NCBI GenBank assembly: GCA_019912965.1
Contig: JAIOHM010000200.1
Location: 48,160-112,159, forward strand
Length of the DNA: 64,000 nucleotides
Source: Anaerolineae bacterium
GTDB taxonomy: Bacteria; Chloroflexota; Anaerolineae; Aggregatilineales; Phototrophicaceae
Reading direction: 5' to 3'
How positions within the stretch are numbered: position 1 is the first letter of the stretch; each line of letters opens with the position of its first letter. Of the stretch, positions 1 through 8,842 are shown piece by piece. Position numbers and translations under genes: made by a program. The notes beneath the pieces are model-generated. The model searched no databases, was not told the origin of the DNA, and worked only from the letters and a program-made list of their open reading frames with translations.

Positions 1-2
1 TC

Positions 3-170
3 CAAATGGCCGAGGCTGAAGCGCGCATACAGGGTTGCCGAAATTGTCATCTGGACACTTATAGTTTTCAGGCCCGCCCGTTTTACGAAAAACTAGGCTA
101 TCAGGTGTACGCCGAACTGCCAGACTATCCACCGGGGTACACCCGTTATTATCTGCGTAAAGTGTTGTGA
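3..170 (+). CDS. GNAT-family N-acetyltransferase, C-terminal fragment
   Basis: Only the last 55 codons are in the window; the gene begins upstream. The frame reads QMAEAEARIQGC and then FYEKLGYQVY, followed by a short tail ending in LRKVL. The pattern 'A...FYEKLGY.V' is the last helix and strand of GNAT acetyltransferases, which transfer an acetyl group from acetyl-CoA to an amine. The substrate cannot be told from this fragment. It is convergent with the next gene and only one base separates the two stop codons. The family call rests on one short motif, but that motif is characteristic. Confidence 0.75.
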   Translation, partial: QMAEAEARIQGCRNCHLDTYSFQARPFYEKLGYQVYAELPDYPPGYTRYYLRKVL

Positions 171-171
171 A

Positions 172-549
172 TTATGCTCGTGCAACCCGCACCGGAACTT
201 TAACAGCCTCCCGGTCAACTTCGGTGGCTGATGCTTTGGCGCTCAGAATGCCCGGTCGCTCAACCGCCACCACACGTAAATCAAATTGATTAATCAGGCG
301 GTCAATATAGGGATTGCCCAGCACGGGTATGGAAACACTGGTATCGTCGCGTGAAACTTCAAAATGAAATACACGCACCTGCCGTGTTCCGGCCAGCCAG
401 TAAGTATCCATAAAAACTACCTTCTTCAGTGTCCACCCGGTCAGCAGCAGCGTCGCAAGGCTGTCACCGCCTGCAAAATGCTCCGATGGTGCGTGCCAGT
501 GCCGATAAATATCCACATCTTCGATGATCGTTCGGTCTACACGAGTCAT
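172..549 (-). CDS. Small conserved hypothetical protein, paralogue of 1608..1940
   Basis: A protein of about 125 residues without recognisable membrane segment or signal peptide. The start at 549 is preferred over an upstream ATG at 603 because an AGAGGG-like ribosome site lies 8 bases before it and a TATACT box falls inside the longer frame. It shares the pattern RHWH..SE...G.D.L......GW, then WL.G.R.V.V..F and P.L..PYI.R with the product of 1608..1940, so the two are paralogues on either side of the deacetylase gene. Conserved histidines and tryptophans suggest a compact ligand-binding fold, possibly NTF2-like, but this is a guess. Function unknown. Confidence 0.7.
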   Translation of the reverse strand: MTRVDRTIIEDVDIYRHWHAPSEHFAGGDSLATLLLTGWTLKKVVFMDTYWLAGTRQVRVFHFEVSRDDTSVSIPVLGNPYIDRLINQFDLRVVAVERPGILSAKASATEVDREAVKVPVRVARA

Positions 550-677
550 GATTGCCGCCCTCTCATCCACTTTTTTTACAGTATACGACAAATTGTAAAC
601 CATTTGGTTTTAAACGCTTTGTAAATCTTATACAATCTCTGGTTAAACCTTTCGTAAGAAGCGGATAAGTAAATCGG

Positions 678-1586
678 ATGCGAGCCTTCTACTGTGATCA
701 GTTTGTCCTGCCTTTACCGCCCGATCATCGTTTCCCCATGCCCAAGTACAGCCTCCTGCGTGAACGGGCGTTGTCTACGGGCATCCTTGCCCCGGTAGAT
801 TTATGCATCCCTGAAGCTGCTACCGATGAACAAATTCTCCGCGCCCACGATGCTGACTATCTTGAACGGGTCAAAACCGGAACACTAAGTCCTGCCGAAA
901 TCCGCCGCATTGGATTTCCGTGGTCACCGTTGATGGTCGAACGCTCACGTCGTTCCTCTGGAGGAACAATCGCCACTTGTCAGGCGGCACTGGAAGAAGG
1001 TGTCGCCGTCAATCTGGCAGGTGGAACACATCACGCCTGCCGCGATCATGGCGAGGGTTACTGCATTTTCAACGACAGTGCCATCGCCGCCCGTGTCATG
1101 CAGGCCGAAGGCCGCGTTCAGCGTGTCATCGTGCTGGATTGTGATGTGCATCAGGGAAACGGCACAGCATCCATTCTGGCAGATGACCCAACCATCTTCA
1201 CCTTCTCGATTCACGGCGCGAAAAACTTCCCCTTCCGCAAATCCAAAAGTGATCTGGACATCGAACTCGAAGACGGCACAGGCGATGCGGTTTATCTGGA
1301 TATGTTGGAAGAAGGGGTACAGCGGGCATTGGCGCTGGCAGGGGCAGATTTGGCGATTTATCTCGCCGGAGCTGATCCATTTGAGGGCGACCGTTTGGGA
1401 CGCTTAAAGTTGACCAAAGCCGGGCTTTTACAGCGCGACCAATTGGTACTCGATTTGTGTCATGCGCGTGGCCTGCCCGTCGCCATCACAATGGCAGGCG
1501 GTTATGCGCGCAATGTCGAAGACATCGTAGACATCCACCTCCAAACCATCCGTCTCGCCACAAAATTCTCTCACAACGGAAGATAG
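678..1586 (+). CDS. Histone deacetylase family protein (AcuC/HDAC-like)
   Basis: A 302-residue arginase-fold metallohydrolase of the class II / bacterial deacetylase group, which removes acetyl groups from lysines, polyamines or small molecules. Visible motifs are GGTHHA near residue 115 (active-site histidine pair), DCDVHQGNGT near 154 (zinc ligands Asp and His), GADPFEGD near 230 (third zinc ligand) and AGGYAR near the end (catalytic tyrosine). Length is normal for the compact bacterial form. The ATG at 678 follows a TACAAT box at 631. The gene stands alone between two paralogous small genes on the opposite strand. The true substrate is not known; acetylpolyamine or protein lysine are both possible. 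Confidence 0.92.
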   Translation: MRAFYCDQFVLPLPPDHRFPMPKYSLLRERALSTGILAPVDLCIPEAATDEQILRAHDADYLERVKTGTLSPAEIRRIGFPWSPLMVERSRRSSGGTIATCQAALEEGVAVNLAGGTHHACRDHGEGYCIFNDSAIAARVMQAEGRVQRVIVLDCDVHQGNGTASILADDPTIFTFSIHGAKNFPFRKSKSDLDIELEDGTGDAVYLDMLEEGVQRALALAGADLAIYLAGADPFEGDRLGRLKLTKAGLLQRDQLVLDLCHARGLPVAITMAGGYARNVEDIVDIHLQTIRLATKFSHNGR

Positions 1587-1607
1587 TTGATCCTTAAAAC
1601 CTGATCG

Positions 1608-1940
1608 TTATCGCTTCACCACCGGCTGCGTATGTTTCTCCGCCATCGCCACCAGTTTCACGTTCATGGATTGCAGCGCCCGCCGGATATATGGGGTGGT
1701 CAAAATCGGCATTGTCATCTGTTCTTTACCCAGTTTCAGGTCAAAGTAATAAACCGTAACGCTCCGTCCACCCATCAGCCAGTGTGCTTCGTAACGCACG
1801 GTGTCCCCAATTTGCCAACCATTTTCGACCGCTGTGAACAATGCGTCCGCCCCGGTGTACAGTTCTGATTCAGGATGCCAGTGACGGATCAAATCCATAT
1901 AAGCGTAGTGAAAGTTGCTGAGTTGTTGTGGCTGGCCCAT
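1608..1940 (-). CDS. Small conserved hypothetical protein, paralogue of 172..549
   Basis: A soluble protein of 110 residues, convergent with the deacetylase gene 22 bases away. It has the same core as the product of 172..549: RHWHPESELYTG, a GW pair, HWLMGGRSVTVYYF, then a PYI.R motif near the C terminus. Length, spacing of motifs and hydrophobic pattern agree, so the two copies are homologous despite low identity. No catalytic signature is recognised. The arrangement small gene - deacetylase - small gene suggests a local duplication or a functional link, which is inference only. Confidence 0.7.
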   Translation of the reverse strand: MGQPQQLSNFHYAYMDLIRHWHPESELYTGADALFTAVENGWQIGDTVRYEAHWLMGGRSVTVYYFDLKLGKEQMTMPILTTPYIRRALQSMNVKLVAMAEKHTQPVVKR

Positions 1941-2050
1941 ATTGATTTTACAACGCCTTGTCTAACGGATCAGAAAGTAGACGAAAGTATAACCAATCCA
2001 CTCGAAGATTGCACCAGATTACGCGGCCTCAATCCCCTCAAATGGCGTGG

Positions 2051-2056
2051 TATAAT
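2051..2056 (+). promoter_or_regulatory. Candidate -10 box upstream of asnS
   Basis: A perfect TATAAT lies 40 bases before the GTG start of asnS. No convincing -35 hexamer is visible at 16-18 bases upstream, so this is a partial promoter call. Confidence 0.4.
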
Positions 2057-2095
2057 CGGCGACATTCATAGTGAACAAAAAAGGATTTAGCATCT

Positions 2096-3433
2096 GTGGC
2101 AACCGTAATCAGCATCCGAGACATCGCCCAATACGATGGGCAGGAAGTCACGCTGCGCGGCTGGGTCTACAACCGCACCGATAAGGGCAAACTGCAATTC
2201 ATCCAACTGCGCGATGGCAGCGGCATTACCCAATGTGTGGCCTTCAAAAAAGAACTGGAACCCGAACAATTTGAGATTGCAGGCAAATTAACGCAAGAAT
2301 CCTCGATCATCGTCACCGGGTCGGTACGTAAGGACGACCGCGCTCCCGGTATCCCCGGCGGCTATGAAGTGGGCATCAAAAATCTGCAACTGGTGCAGAT
2401 GGCCGACGAATACCCCATCACCCCCAAAGATCACGGTGTCGAATTTCTGATGGACAATCGCCATCTGTGGGTGCGTTCTTCGCGCCAGTGGGCAATTTTA
2501 CGCATCCGTGCCACCATCATCAGCGCCATGCGGAACTGGCTGGACGACAACGGTTATCTACTCGTCGATACACCCATCATCACGCCATCAGCAGGCGAAG
2601 ACACCACCAGCCTGTTTGGTCTGGATTACTTCGGGGAAAATGCCTTTTTGGCACAGACCGGGCAGTTGTATAACGAAGCCAACATGGCGGCATTTGGCAA
2701 GGTCTATTGCTTCGGCCCAACCTTCCGCGCCGAAAAATCCAAAACACGCCGCCATCTGATGGAATTCTGGATGCTCGAACCCGAAATTGCTTATTTCAAT
2801 CTCGAAGACCTGATGGATATGGAGCAGCAGTTCGTCAGCCATGTCATCCAGACGGTGCTTGAAAAACACAAGGAAGAGCTAAAAATCCTCGAACGGGATA
2901 CCAGCAAGCTGGAAAGTGTCCTGCCGCCCTTCCCACGCATCAGTTACGATGATGCAGTTGAGCGCCTGAACAAATTGGCCGACGCCACCGAAGACCCCGA
3001 ACAGAAAGCGCTGCTTCGCATGGATTGGGGCACAGATTTTGGCAGCCCGCACGAAACCGCCATTGCCGATATGTTCGACAAGCCTGTTTTCGTCTATCAC
3101 TTCCCCTCAATCTTCAAAGCCTTCTACATGCAGCCCGTCGAAGGTCGCCCGGAAGTCTGCCGCAGCGTCGATCTGCTTGCGCCGGAAGGTTACGGCGAAA
3201 TCACCGGGGGCAGCGAACGCATTTACGACTCCACGCTGATCGAGGAACGGGTTCGCAAATTGGGCTTGGGGCGCGAAGCCTATGCGTGGTATCTGGATTT
3301 GCGTCGCTTTGGCAGCGTACCGCACGCCGGATTTGGCATCGGTCTGGAACGCACCGTCGCCTGGATTTGCGGCCTCCCGCACATCCGCGAAACCATCCCC
3401 TACGCGCGGATGCTCAACCGCAAATACCCCTAG
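2096..3433 (+). CDS. asnS: Asparaginyl-tRNA synthetase
   Basis: A class II aminoacyl-tRNA synthetase of 445 residues that charges tRNA-Asn with asparagine in the cytoplasm. The N-terminal OB-fold anticodon-binding domain (about residues 1-110) has GWVYNRTDKGKLQFIQLRDG. The catalytic domain shows motif 2 (FRAEKSKTRRHLMEFWMLEPE) and motif 3 (GFGIGLERTVAWICGL). The QTGQLYNEA segment and the overall length fit AsnRS rather than AspRS, which carries a large insertion in bacteria. The start is a GTG preceded by an AAGGAT ribosome site. It is monocistronic, followed by a hairpin. A real AsnRS implies direct charging rather than only the transamidation route. Confidence 0.93.
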   Translation: MATVISIRDIAQYDGQEVTLRGWVYNRTDKGKLQFIQLRDGSGITQCVAFKKELEPEQFEIAGKLTQESSIIVTGSVRKDDRAPGIPGGYEVGIKNLQLVQMADEYPITPKDHGVEFLMDNRHLWVRSSRQWAILRIRATIISAMRNWLDDNGYLLVDTPIITPSAGEDTTSLFGLDYFGENAFLAQTGQLYNEANMAAFGKVYCFGPTFRAEKSKTRRHLMEFWMLEPEIAYFNLEDLMDMEQQFVSHVIQTVLEKHKEELKILERDTSKLESVLPPFPRISYDDAVERLNKLADATEDPEQKALLRMDWGTDFGSPHETAIADMFDKPVFVYHFPSIFKAFYMQPVEGRPEVCRSVDLLAPEGYGEITGGSERIYDSTLIEERVRKLGLGREAYAWYLDLRRFGSVPHAGFGIGLERTVAWICGLPHIRETIPYARMLNRKYP

Positions 3434-3441
3434 TTATTTTT

Positions 3442-3465
3442 ATGGGCAAGGTCACGCTTGCCCAT
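3442..3465 (+). terminator. Hairpin between asnS and the methyltransferase gene
   Basis: A perfect 9-bp stem (ATGGGCAAG / CTTGCCCAT) with a 6-base loop lies 8 bases after the asnS stop. The bases downstream are only moderately T-rich (atcatttcct), so it may be a weak terminator or a leader hairpin for the next gene, whose GGAG site follows 18 bases later. Confidence 0.4.
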
Positions 3466-3492
3466 ATCATTTCCTAAATGTGGAGATGAGCT

Positions 3493-3999
3493 ATGGCAAG
3501 ACAGATTCAAGCCTTCATGCTGCCCATCACAGTGACAGGCTTCATCCCGTTGCTGCTCATCTCCACGACCAACACCCTCAATACAGGATGGGGATTGCCA
3601 CCACCAATCCATCTGCTGCCCATCCTTCTGGGATTGGCCTTAATTGCAGGCGGCTTATGGTTGATGATAATGACCATTCGGATGTTCATCACCATCGGCA
3701 AAGGCACACTCGCCCCTTGGGATCCAACCCGGCGTTTGGTCGTGGTTGGCATCTACCGCTATGTTCGCAACCCCATGATTAGCGGCGTCTGCGCTGTTGT
3801 TTTAGGCGAAGCAATTCTCTTTGGCTCAGTCCCTGTGCTGATCTGGGCGCTGATCGTAATTGCTGTAAATCTCGTCTACATCCCGCTTTCAGAAGAACCC
3901 GGACTGCGCCAGCGTTTTGGTGCAGACTACGATGAATATATGCACAATGTCCCGCGCTGGATACCCCGCCTCAGTCCCTGGATACCCCCAAATTCATAA
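3493..3999 (+). CDS. Isoprenylcysteine carboxyl methyltransferase (ICMT/PEMT) family membrane protein
   Basis: A 168-residue membrane protein with about four hydrophobic segments. The C-terminal half has the family signature: YRYVRNPMISGV, then EEPGLRQRFGADYDEYMHNVPRWIP. These residues bind S-adenosylmethionine at the membrane face in the ICMT/PEMT superfamily. Bacterial members methylate isoprenoid thiols, lipids or other small acceptors; the acceptor here is unknown. A GGAGATGAGCT sequence places a ribosome site 6 bases before the ATG. It stands between asnS and a glycosyltransferase gene with no obvious pathway link. Confidence 0.85.
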   Translation: MARQIQAFMLPITVTGFIPLLLISTTNTLNTGWGLPPPIHLLPILLGLALIAGGLWLMIMTIRMFITIGKGTLAPWDPTRRLVVVGIYRYVRNPMISGVCAVVLGEAILFGSVPVLIWALIVIAVNLVYIPLSEEPGLRQRFGADYDEYMHNVPRWIPRLSPWIPPNS

Positions 4000-4004
4000 C
4001 CATA

Positions 4005-4034
4005 TTGACACAACCGCGCAAAGCCCTCTAATGT
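4005..4034 (+). promoter_or_regulatory. Candidate promoter of the GT39 gene
   Basis: A consensus TTGACA (4005-4010) is followed after 18 bases by TAATGT (4029-4034), about 40 bases upstream of the TTG start at 4074. The -35 box is perfect and the -10 box weak. Confidence 0.4.
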
Positions 4035-4073
4035 AAAAGCATATCCTCTTACCATCGCTGGATAACGTCTATT

Positions 4074-6068
4074 TTGCCGATTCAAATTCCCCAATTAAAA
4101 AAAGTGCGACCATTATTAGGCTGGCTGGCTGCGTTGGGTGCAGTGCTGTTCATGGCCAACGCAGGCTACAACTTCCGCTGGATTATGGGTCAGCGGATCG
4201 ATCTGGACACCCCTTACACAGCCATCAACAGCCTCCTGCTGGGCGCAGCACTGCTGTGGATCGCCGTTCGTCTGCTCAAACCGCCGCTGGAATCATTCGG
4301 ATCACTCGCGGAAACAGTCACCGAAACACCTGTTAAGTGGCGCATCGTATCAGGTGGCGCGGCATCCCTGCTGCTGTTGACCATCCTCACCAACCACCCA
4401 ACCTTAAAATTCCTGCCCATCTCCCAGCATATTCAGATGGCTTTTTTCACAGGTGGGATACTGGCAGCAGCATGGGGATTAGGCGGCTTTCGAGGGTTGA
4501 GGATACAAAAAAGTTGGGCGGTGGCGGTGCTGATCATCATTATGCTGATCGGGCTTATCCTTCGCCTGTGGCATTTGAACGACGCCCTGCATATCATGAT
4601 TGACGAAGTCCATTTCCACTTTGGCATCATTGACCTCTGGAATCAATCAACCATCCGCCTCATCGCACCGATGAATGGTATCGCTGCCTTCCCCCATCTT
4701 TATTCGTACCTTCAACAATGGACAGTGGCGCTGTTCGGGGCAGATTTAGCTGGCCCACGGATGACCAGCGTAATCGTCGGTGTGTTGACCATACCCGCCC
4801 TGTACGCGCTGGCAAATGTTCTGTTCGACCGTCGCACAGCGTTGATTGCTGCTGCCGTCCTTGCCATCTTCCCGCCGCATATTCATTTCAGTCGTTTGGC
4901 GCTGAACAATATTGCCGATCCACTGACGGGGACACTGGCATTAGCTTGCTTGGTAAATGCCCTGCGCCGGGGTGCATCCCGTGATTATGTGCTGGCGGGG
5001 ATATTACTCGGCTTGACCAGCTACTTTTACGAAGCCGGGAGGCTGGTCTTTTTGGGGTTGTTCATCGTCTGGGGTGGAGTGCTTCTGCTAACCTACCGCC
5101 CCCGCGCGCACAGACGCGGCTGGCTGCTGATGGGTCTGGCGGCACTGCTGGTCGCTTTCCCTTACTACGCCACCATGCTCAACACTGATCTAAGCATCGC
5201 GCCCCGCCTGACCTCAGAAGGCATCCGTCCCTATTATTTGCTCCGCGATCTGGGTCTGGAGCCACCGCTGGAAGTATTGCAGCGTCATTACCACGAAGCC
5301 ATCAAACCTGCCCTCTTTCACACTGTCTGGTCGCCGGATGGCAGCCGCTTCTATTACGGTGGATATACAGGCATCATCCCCTGGTATATCGTCCCATTCT
5401 TTTTGCTTGGTCTGTTTTATGCCTTCTGGCGAATGCGGAGCGCTGGAGCCTTACTGTGGCTGTGGGTTGCCATGACCCTCTTCGGCGTCAGTCTGGTTGT
5501 TTCGACCAATTGGACAGCCCGTTTTGTGGTGTTATTTCCGGTCATGGCCTTGCTCATCGCGGTTGGGCTTCGTTACCCGCTGGACATGCTGGCTCCGCGG
5601 TGGCTTCCCGTTTGGTCGCGCATGTTGATTATTGCTGGCCTGCTGCTGGCGATGGGAACAGGCACCATAATCTGGTACTTCAATGAGCATCTACCAGCCG
5701 TCAATAATCAGATTCGGGTCAATTATGATTACTTCGATGCCATCGACCGCGCCACCTATTACCCGAAGGGTGCGGAGGCTATTTTTGTTACCAATCAACT
5801 CATCCATACGCCTGTTCTGGATGCAACCATCAGCCTCCGCCGTCTGAAATTACCTTACACCATCTTATATCAGGAAGAATTGCTGCTCCCGCGAGTATCC
5901 GCACTGCCCCGCGACCATATCCTGCTGTTCTTCCTCGAACAGGACGACGCCATATCCTACGCCCTGATCGCTCGGATTTTCCCGCTTCAGGGGCCATTCT
6001 TCAGCCGTTACACCAGTGTCCCCCATGAACGCCAATACGCCCTCTGGGTCTACACCCCTCCCGGATAA
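4074..6068 (+). CDS. GT39/PMT-type membrane glycosyltransferase
   Basis: A 664-residue polytopic membrane protein with roughly 12-13 hydrophobic segments. The first large external loop has IDEVHFHFG, matching the acidic DE motif that GT-C fold enzymes (protein mannosyltransferase, ArnT, PMT_2 families) use near the lipid-phosphate-sugar donor. Such enzymes move a sugar from a polyprenyl-phosphate carrier to protein or lipid outside the membrane. The start is a TTG with a GGATAA element about 10 bases upstream. It resembles in architecture the proteins encoded at 22701..24095 and 36307..38181. Donor and acceptor are unknown. Confidence 0.82.
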   Translation: MPIQIPQLKKVRPLLGWLAALGAVLFMANAGYNFRWIMGQRIDLDTPYTAINSLLLGAALLWIAVRLLKPPLESFGSLAETVTETPVKWRIVSGGAASLLLLTILTNHPTLKFLPISQHIQMAFFTGGILAAAWGLGGFRGLRIQKSWAVAVLIIIMLIGLILRLWHLNDALHIMIDEVHFHFGIIDLWNQSTIRLIAPMNGIAAFPHLYSYLQQWTVALFGADLAGPRMTSVIVGVLTIPALYALANVLFDRRTALIAAAVLAIFPPHIHFSRLALNNIADPLTGTLALACLVNALRRGASRDYVLAGILLGLTSYFYEAGRLVFLGLFIVWGGVLLLTYRPRAHRRGWLLMGLAALLVAFPYYATMLNTDLSIAPRLTSEGIRPYYLLRDLGLEPPLEVLQRHYHEAIKPALFHTVWSPDGSRFYYGGYTGIIPWYIVPFFLLGLFYAFWRMRSAGALLWLWVAMTLFGVSLVVSTNWTARFVVLFPVMALLIAVGLRYPLDMLAPRWLPVWSRMLIIAGLLLAMGTGTIIWYFNEHLPAVNNQIRVNYDYFDAIDRATYYPKGAEAIFVTNQLIHTPVLDATISLRRLKLPYTILYQEELLLPRVSALPRDHILLFFLEQDDAISYALIARIFPLQGPFFSRYTSVPHERQYALWVYTPPG

Positions 6069-6097
6069 ATCCTGCTTGCGCCTCTCTCAGTTCTTTT

Positions 6098-6120
6098 CAC
6101 TCATCACTCCCTACTCAAAC
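6098..6120. repeat. Heptanucleotide repeat touching the patatin stop codon
   Basis: Three period-7 units (CACTCAT, CACTCCC, TACTCAA) run across the TAG stop codon of the minus-strand gene at 6111. It belongs to the same degenerate ACTCnnn family found in the 13-16 kb region. Confidence 0.5.
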
Positions 6121-7223
6121 ATCGTCCCCTTCCATGCCGAACCTCGTATCTTCGGCAGCGGATGGCCGCCATCACGGCCTTCCCCCTTATCGATGCCATC
6201 CGTCTCAATCCAGGGCACATAATTTGGCGCTGTCCAGTCAACCTTATCCGCGTACACCCGCCCGATTTCCTCCATCAATTCCATCATCGGCTGATCCAGT
6301 ACCGAAAGTCCGGTCGACACACTCTCCGGTTTTGGCCGATTTTGGAGTGAAATCCCCAATTTTTCGCTTACACTTTCTGAAAGTAAATACGGGTTATATC
6401 GTCGCAAATCCACCCGGTCGCGGTAAATCGTGCGAGTAGCTTGCACTTGGTTGACGGTTGTATCTGCCAGCACTTCCTCGATCAAATATTTTAACCAGCC
6501 GATAATCCCAAATCGCCCGCCCGCGCCTTCATCAAACGTAACAGGCAAAAACCCCGTTCCCAGTGACATATGAATGACATTTCCATCGCGGAAATTCGCA
6601 TCTTCCCGGCTGATATACTCCATCGCCTCCACTGTCGCCGCCAGACATGGATTGCCGTGCATCCCCACGCCGCCGTCAATCAAATTACCCAGCACAGGTG
6701 GGAAAAAGATCGGCGCTGCACCGCTCGCTGCCACTGCGCCTGTAACCGGCCAATCCGCAAAACTTGCCGCACCGGGGCCTTTGCTCACAATGAAATATGT
6801 ATTTGCTGTCCGCACATCACGGGTCGTCATAAAAACAATGGGTTTGGTGAAGTCGCCAACTTTTTTCCCCGGTGCGAATGGGCCAATCATCTGTACGAAT
6901 GCATCCAGCGTATACAGGCTGCGGAATCCGCCCAGCGCATACCGCAGGTACAGCCCGATCCCGGAAGGCTGTGCCCGGAACGCGTCTGGCAGACGGGTGC
7001 GGTAAATCTCCTGAAGCAGTTCTTGAGCACTCAAACCCAGACCGATTCCAGCAGCGATGACCGCTCCGGTGCTCGTTCCGGCCACCATATCAAAAAGTTC
7101 CGAACAGGTTTTACCCGTCTTCTTTTCCAGTTCAGCCAGCATGGCAATCGAAATCATGCCGCGCAAACCGCCGCCATCTACCGAAAGAATCATCTTCTTG
7201 CCGTTGGGGTTAATGTCGATCAT
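6111..7223 (-). CDS. Patatin-like phospholipase family protein
   Basis: A 370-residue serine lipid acyl hydrolase. The N terminus carries the oxyanion glycine loop DGGGLRG (around residue 16), the nucleophile elbow GTSTG (around 49) and, further on, the dyad aspartate in IDGGVGMHGNP. The catalytic pair is therefore intact. Bacterial patatins cleave membrane phospholipids or act as effectors; nothing nearby identifies a role. The ATG at 7223 has AAGGATTG 8 bases upstream. There is no signal peptide, so it is probably cytoplasmic. A second, more divergent patatin is encoded at 33592..34596. The C-terminal 130 residues beyond the fold are unassigned. Confidence 0.9.
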   Translation of the reverse strand: MIDINPNGKKMILSVDGGGLRGMISIAMLAELEKKTGKTCSELFDMVAGTSTGAVIAAGIGLGLSAQELLQEIYRTRLPDAFRAQPSGIGLYLRYALGGFRSLYTLDAFVQMIGPFAPGKKVGDFTKPIVFMTTRDVRTANTYFIVSKGPGAASFADWPVTGAVAASGAAPIFFPPVLGNLIDGGVGMHGNPCLAATVEAMEYISREDANFRDGNVIHMSLGTGFLPVTFDEGAGGRFGIIGWLKYLIEEVLADTTVNQVQATRTIYRDRVDLRRYNPYLLSESVSEKLGISLQNRPKPESVSTGLSVLDQPMMELMEEIGRVYADKVDWTAPNYVPWIETDGIDKGEGRDGGHPLPKIRGSAWKGTMFE

Positions 7224-7289
7224 CGCTCAATCCTTCACCCACGCCATTCGATAGATTCTATTGTAGTCTTTTTTGAAATATTAGGAAAA

Positions 7290-7327
7290 ACAACGACGAC
7301 CAACGTGATTGGTATTGGTCGTCGTCG
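7290..7327 (-). terminator. Rho-independent terminator (minus strand)
   Basis: The arms 7292-7303 and 7315-7325 form an 11-bp stem (ttggtcgtcgt on the plus strand pairs with acgacgaccaa). On the minus strand the hairpin is followed directly by TGTTTTTCC. It probably ends transcription from the gene at 7498..7902 before the patatin gene. Confidence 0.65.
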
Positions 7328-7497
7328 AGTTGGGGTTGTTAGCCCCTGAGCAAAGATGGGGATGTTGGAGGTTTTTCGCTTAGGTTAGCACCATCCTTAA
7401 AAGGTGATTGGCTATCCTGAACTGTCACCATTGTAGATCGGTCGCCGTAACCGACACATGTGAAGAATGTCACAAAAAGCTGCGCTGATTGACACCC

Positions 7498-7902
7498 CTA
7501 GCGTTTGCGCCGCCGCAGATTTTTCGGCTTCCCACGCTGATCTTCCTCAAACACGGTAAACGCTTGGTCGCGCTTCAGTTCCGCTTCGTGGGCATAAAGC
7601 GTCCGCTTAATCACATACGCCACAAAAAATACCAATCCTGCCGTCACAACAAGGCTAATTGCTGCACAGTCATACCATGCCAATTCTGGCAGTATCCGCA
7701 ACAAAACGACGAAAATAACCGTAAACCCCACAGCATACCCGGCAAACAGCGCCGCAGTGATCGCATTGACAGCAGGCAGCATTCGCCGCACAATCACAGC
7801 AATCGCAAATCCCACTGGAATCGAAATAATTCGCATCCCAACCAGTACAAAGACCGCAATCGGCCCAAGCTGATTGATTGCATCCCCCGGTTCAACTTCC
7901 AT
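7498..7902 (-). CDS. Hypothetical small membrane protein
   Basis: A 134-residue protein with about four hydrophobic segments between residues 13 and 103, then a strongly basic cytoplasmic tail ending in NLRRRKR. I recognise no family motif. The tail rich in Lys and Arg after the last helix suggests an inside C terminus. It lies 54 bases downstream of the thioesterase gene on the same strand and has a hairpin with a T-tract 170 bases after its stop. It could be a late member of the thioesterase operon. Function unknown. Confidence 0.6.
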   Translation of the reverse strand: MEVEPGDAINQLGPIAVFVLVGMRIISIPVGFAIAVIVRRMLPAVNAITAALFAGYAVGFTVIFVVLLRILPELAWYDCAAISLVVTAGLVFFVAYVIKRTLYAHEAELKRDQAFTVFEEDQRGKPKNLRRRKR

Positions 7903-7956
7903 CGTTTATGACCTTAAAAGCTCTATTCTGTGTAGCTAAGGTTCAATCTTCTTTTC

Positions 7957-8835
7957 TTATGTAGCAATATTCGGCGCAAAATCCGCCAGGAAATCTGCCG
8001 GAATCCGAATCGGTCGGCGCGTATTTAAATCAATCCATACCCACAGCGTCCGCGCCTGTGCCAGCAGCAAACCATCGCTGGGGCGCGTAATGCTATAAAA
8101 CCGATTAGCGGAGATGCGTCCTTGCAGCGAGACCCATGTTGCGATTTCCAGTTCATCATCCAGCATCGCCGGATTGCGATATTCGATATGATGCTCCCGT
8201 GCCACCACCGCGAAACCCGCCCCTTCCGAACGACTCAGCGGCCAGCCGTGCGCCACCGAAACCTGCATTCCGCAGTCTTCGATGTAATTAAAATACACCG
8301 CATTATTGACGTGGTGCGCTGTGTCGATGTCCCGCCATTCTACGCGCCGTCGCATCTTGAACACACCCGGCGGAGGTGCGGGCGGTGCAGGAAAGCGTTT
8401 GCGCGGCAGTGCCGCTACCTTTTCCGCCCCCTCCGGCGCAAAGGCTTCAATCATCTCTACCGGAACAATCGCTGGACGTTGCGTTGCGGATTCCAGATAC
8501 ACCCAATCGGTGCTGGCCCGCGCGACCAATTCCTCGCTCCCGACTTTGCGAAATTCATAATACCGCCGTGATCGAACGCGCCGGAAATCAGCCACCCAGG
8601 TCGTAACCGCTAATGTGTCGCCATAAATCACGGGCTGCAAATACTCAATCTCGGTTTCGTGTGCCAGCCACAAAAACCCCATCGACTCGTAGCGGGCTTT
8701 GCCATATCCGACGGAGGCCGACGCCTCGAACGCTGCTTCTTCCATGTAGCGGGCATAATTGGCATTGTTCAGATGACCATAAGCATCACATTCATAATGC
8801 CGGACTTGAAATTGTGCGGTATAGATTGCAGGCAT
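7957..8835 (-). CDS. Acyl-CoA thioesterase with two hotdog (4HBT) domains
   Basis: A 292-residue protein made of two tandem 4-hydroxybenzoyl-CoA thioesterase-type domains. Each begins with a characteristic segment: HYECDAYGHLNNANYARYMEEAA near residue 13 in the first and VEWRDIDTAHHVNNAVYFNYIED near 165 in the second, with the 'D..GHVNN..Y' pattern that places the catalytic Asp. Fused double-hotdog proteins of this type hydrolyse acyl-CoA or acyl-ACP thioesters (FatA/acyl-ACP thioesterase-like layout). It follows the gene at 8843 by 7 bases, so the two are co-transcribed. The acyl substrate is unknown. Confidence 0.85.
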   Translation of the reverse strand: MPAIYTAQFQVRHYECDAYGHLNNANYARYMEEAAFEASASVGYGKARYESMGFLWLAHETEIEYLQPVIYGDTLAVTTWVADFRRVRSRRYYEFRKVGSEELVARASTDWVYLESATQRPAIVPVEMIEAFAPEGAEKVAALPRKRFPAPPAPPPGVFKMRRRVEWRDIDTAHHVNNAVYFNYIEDCGMQVSVAHGWPLSRSEGAGFAVVAREHHIEYRNPAMLDDELEIATWVSLQGRISANRFYSITRPSDGLLLAQARTLWVWIDLNTRRPIRIPADFLADFAPNIAT

Positions 8836-8842
8836 TATCGGT

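Noticed and set aside
6570..7349. Plus-strand frame of 259 codons
   Set aside because: It lies antisense to the patatin gene, which has catalytic motifs; the plus-strand product is rich in His, Arg and Cys without pattern.
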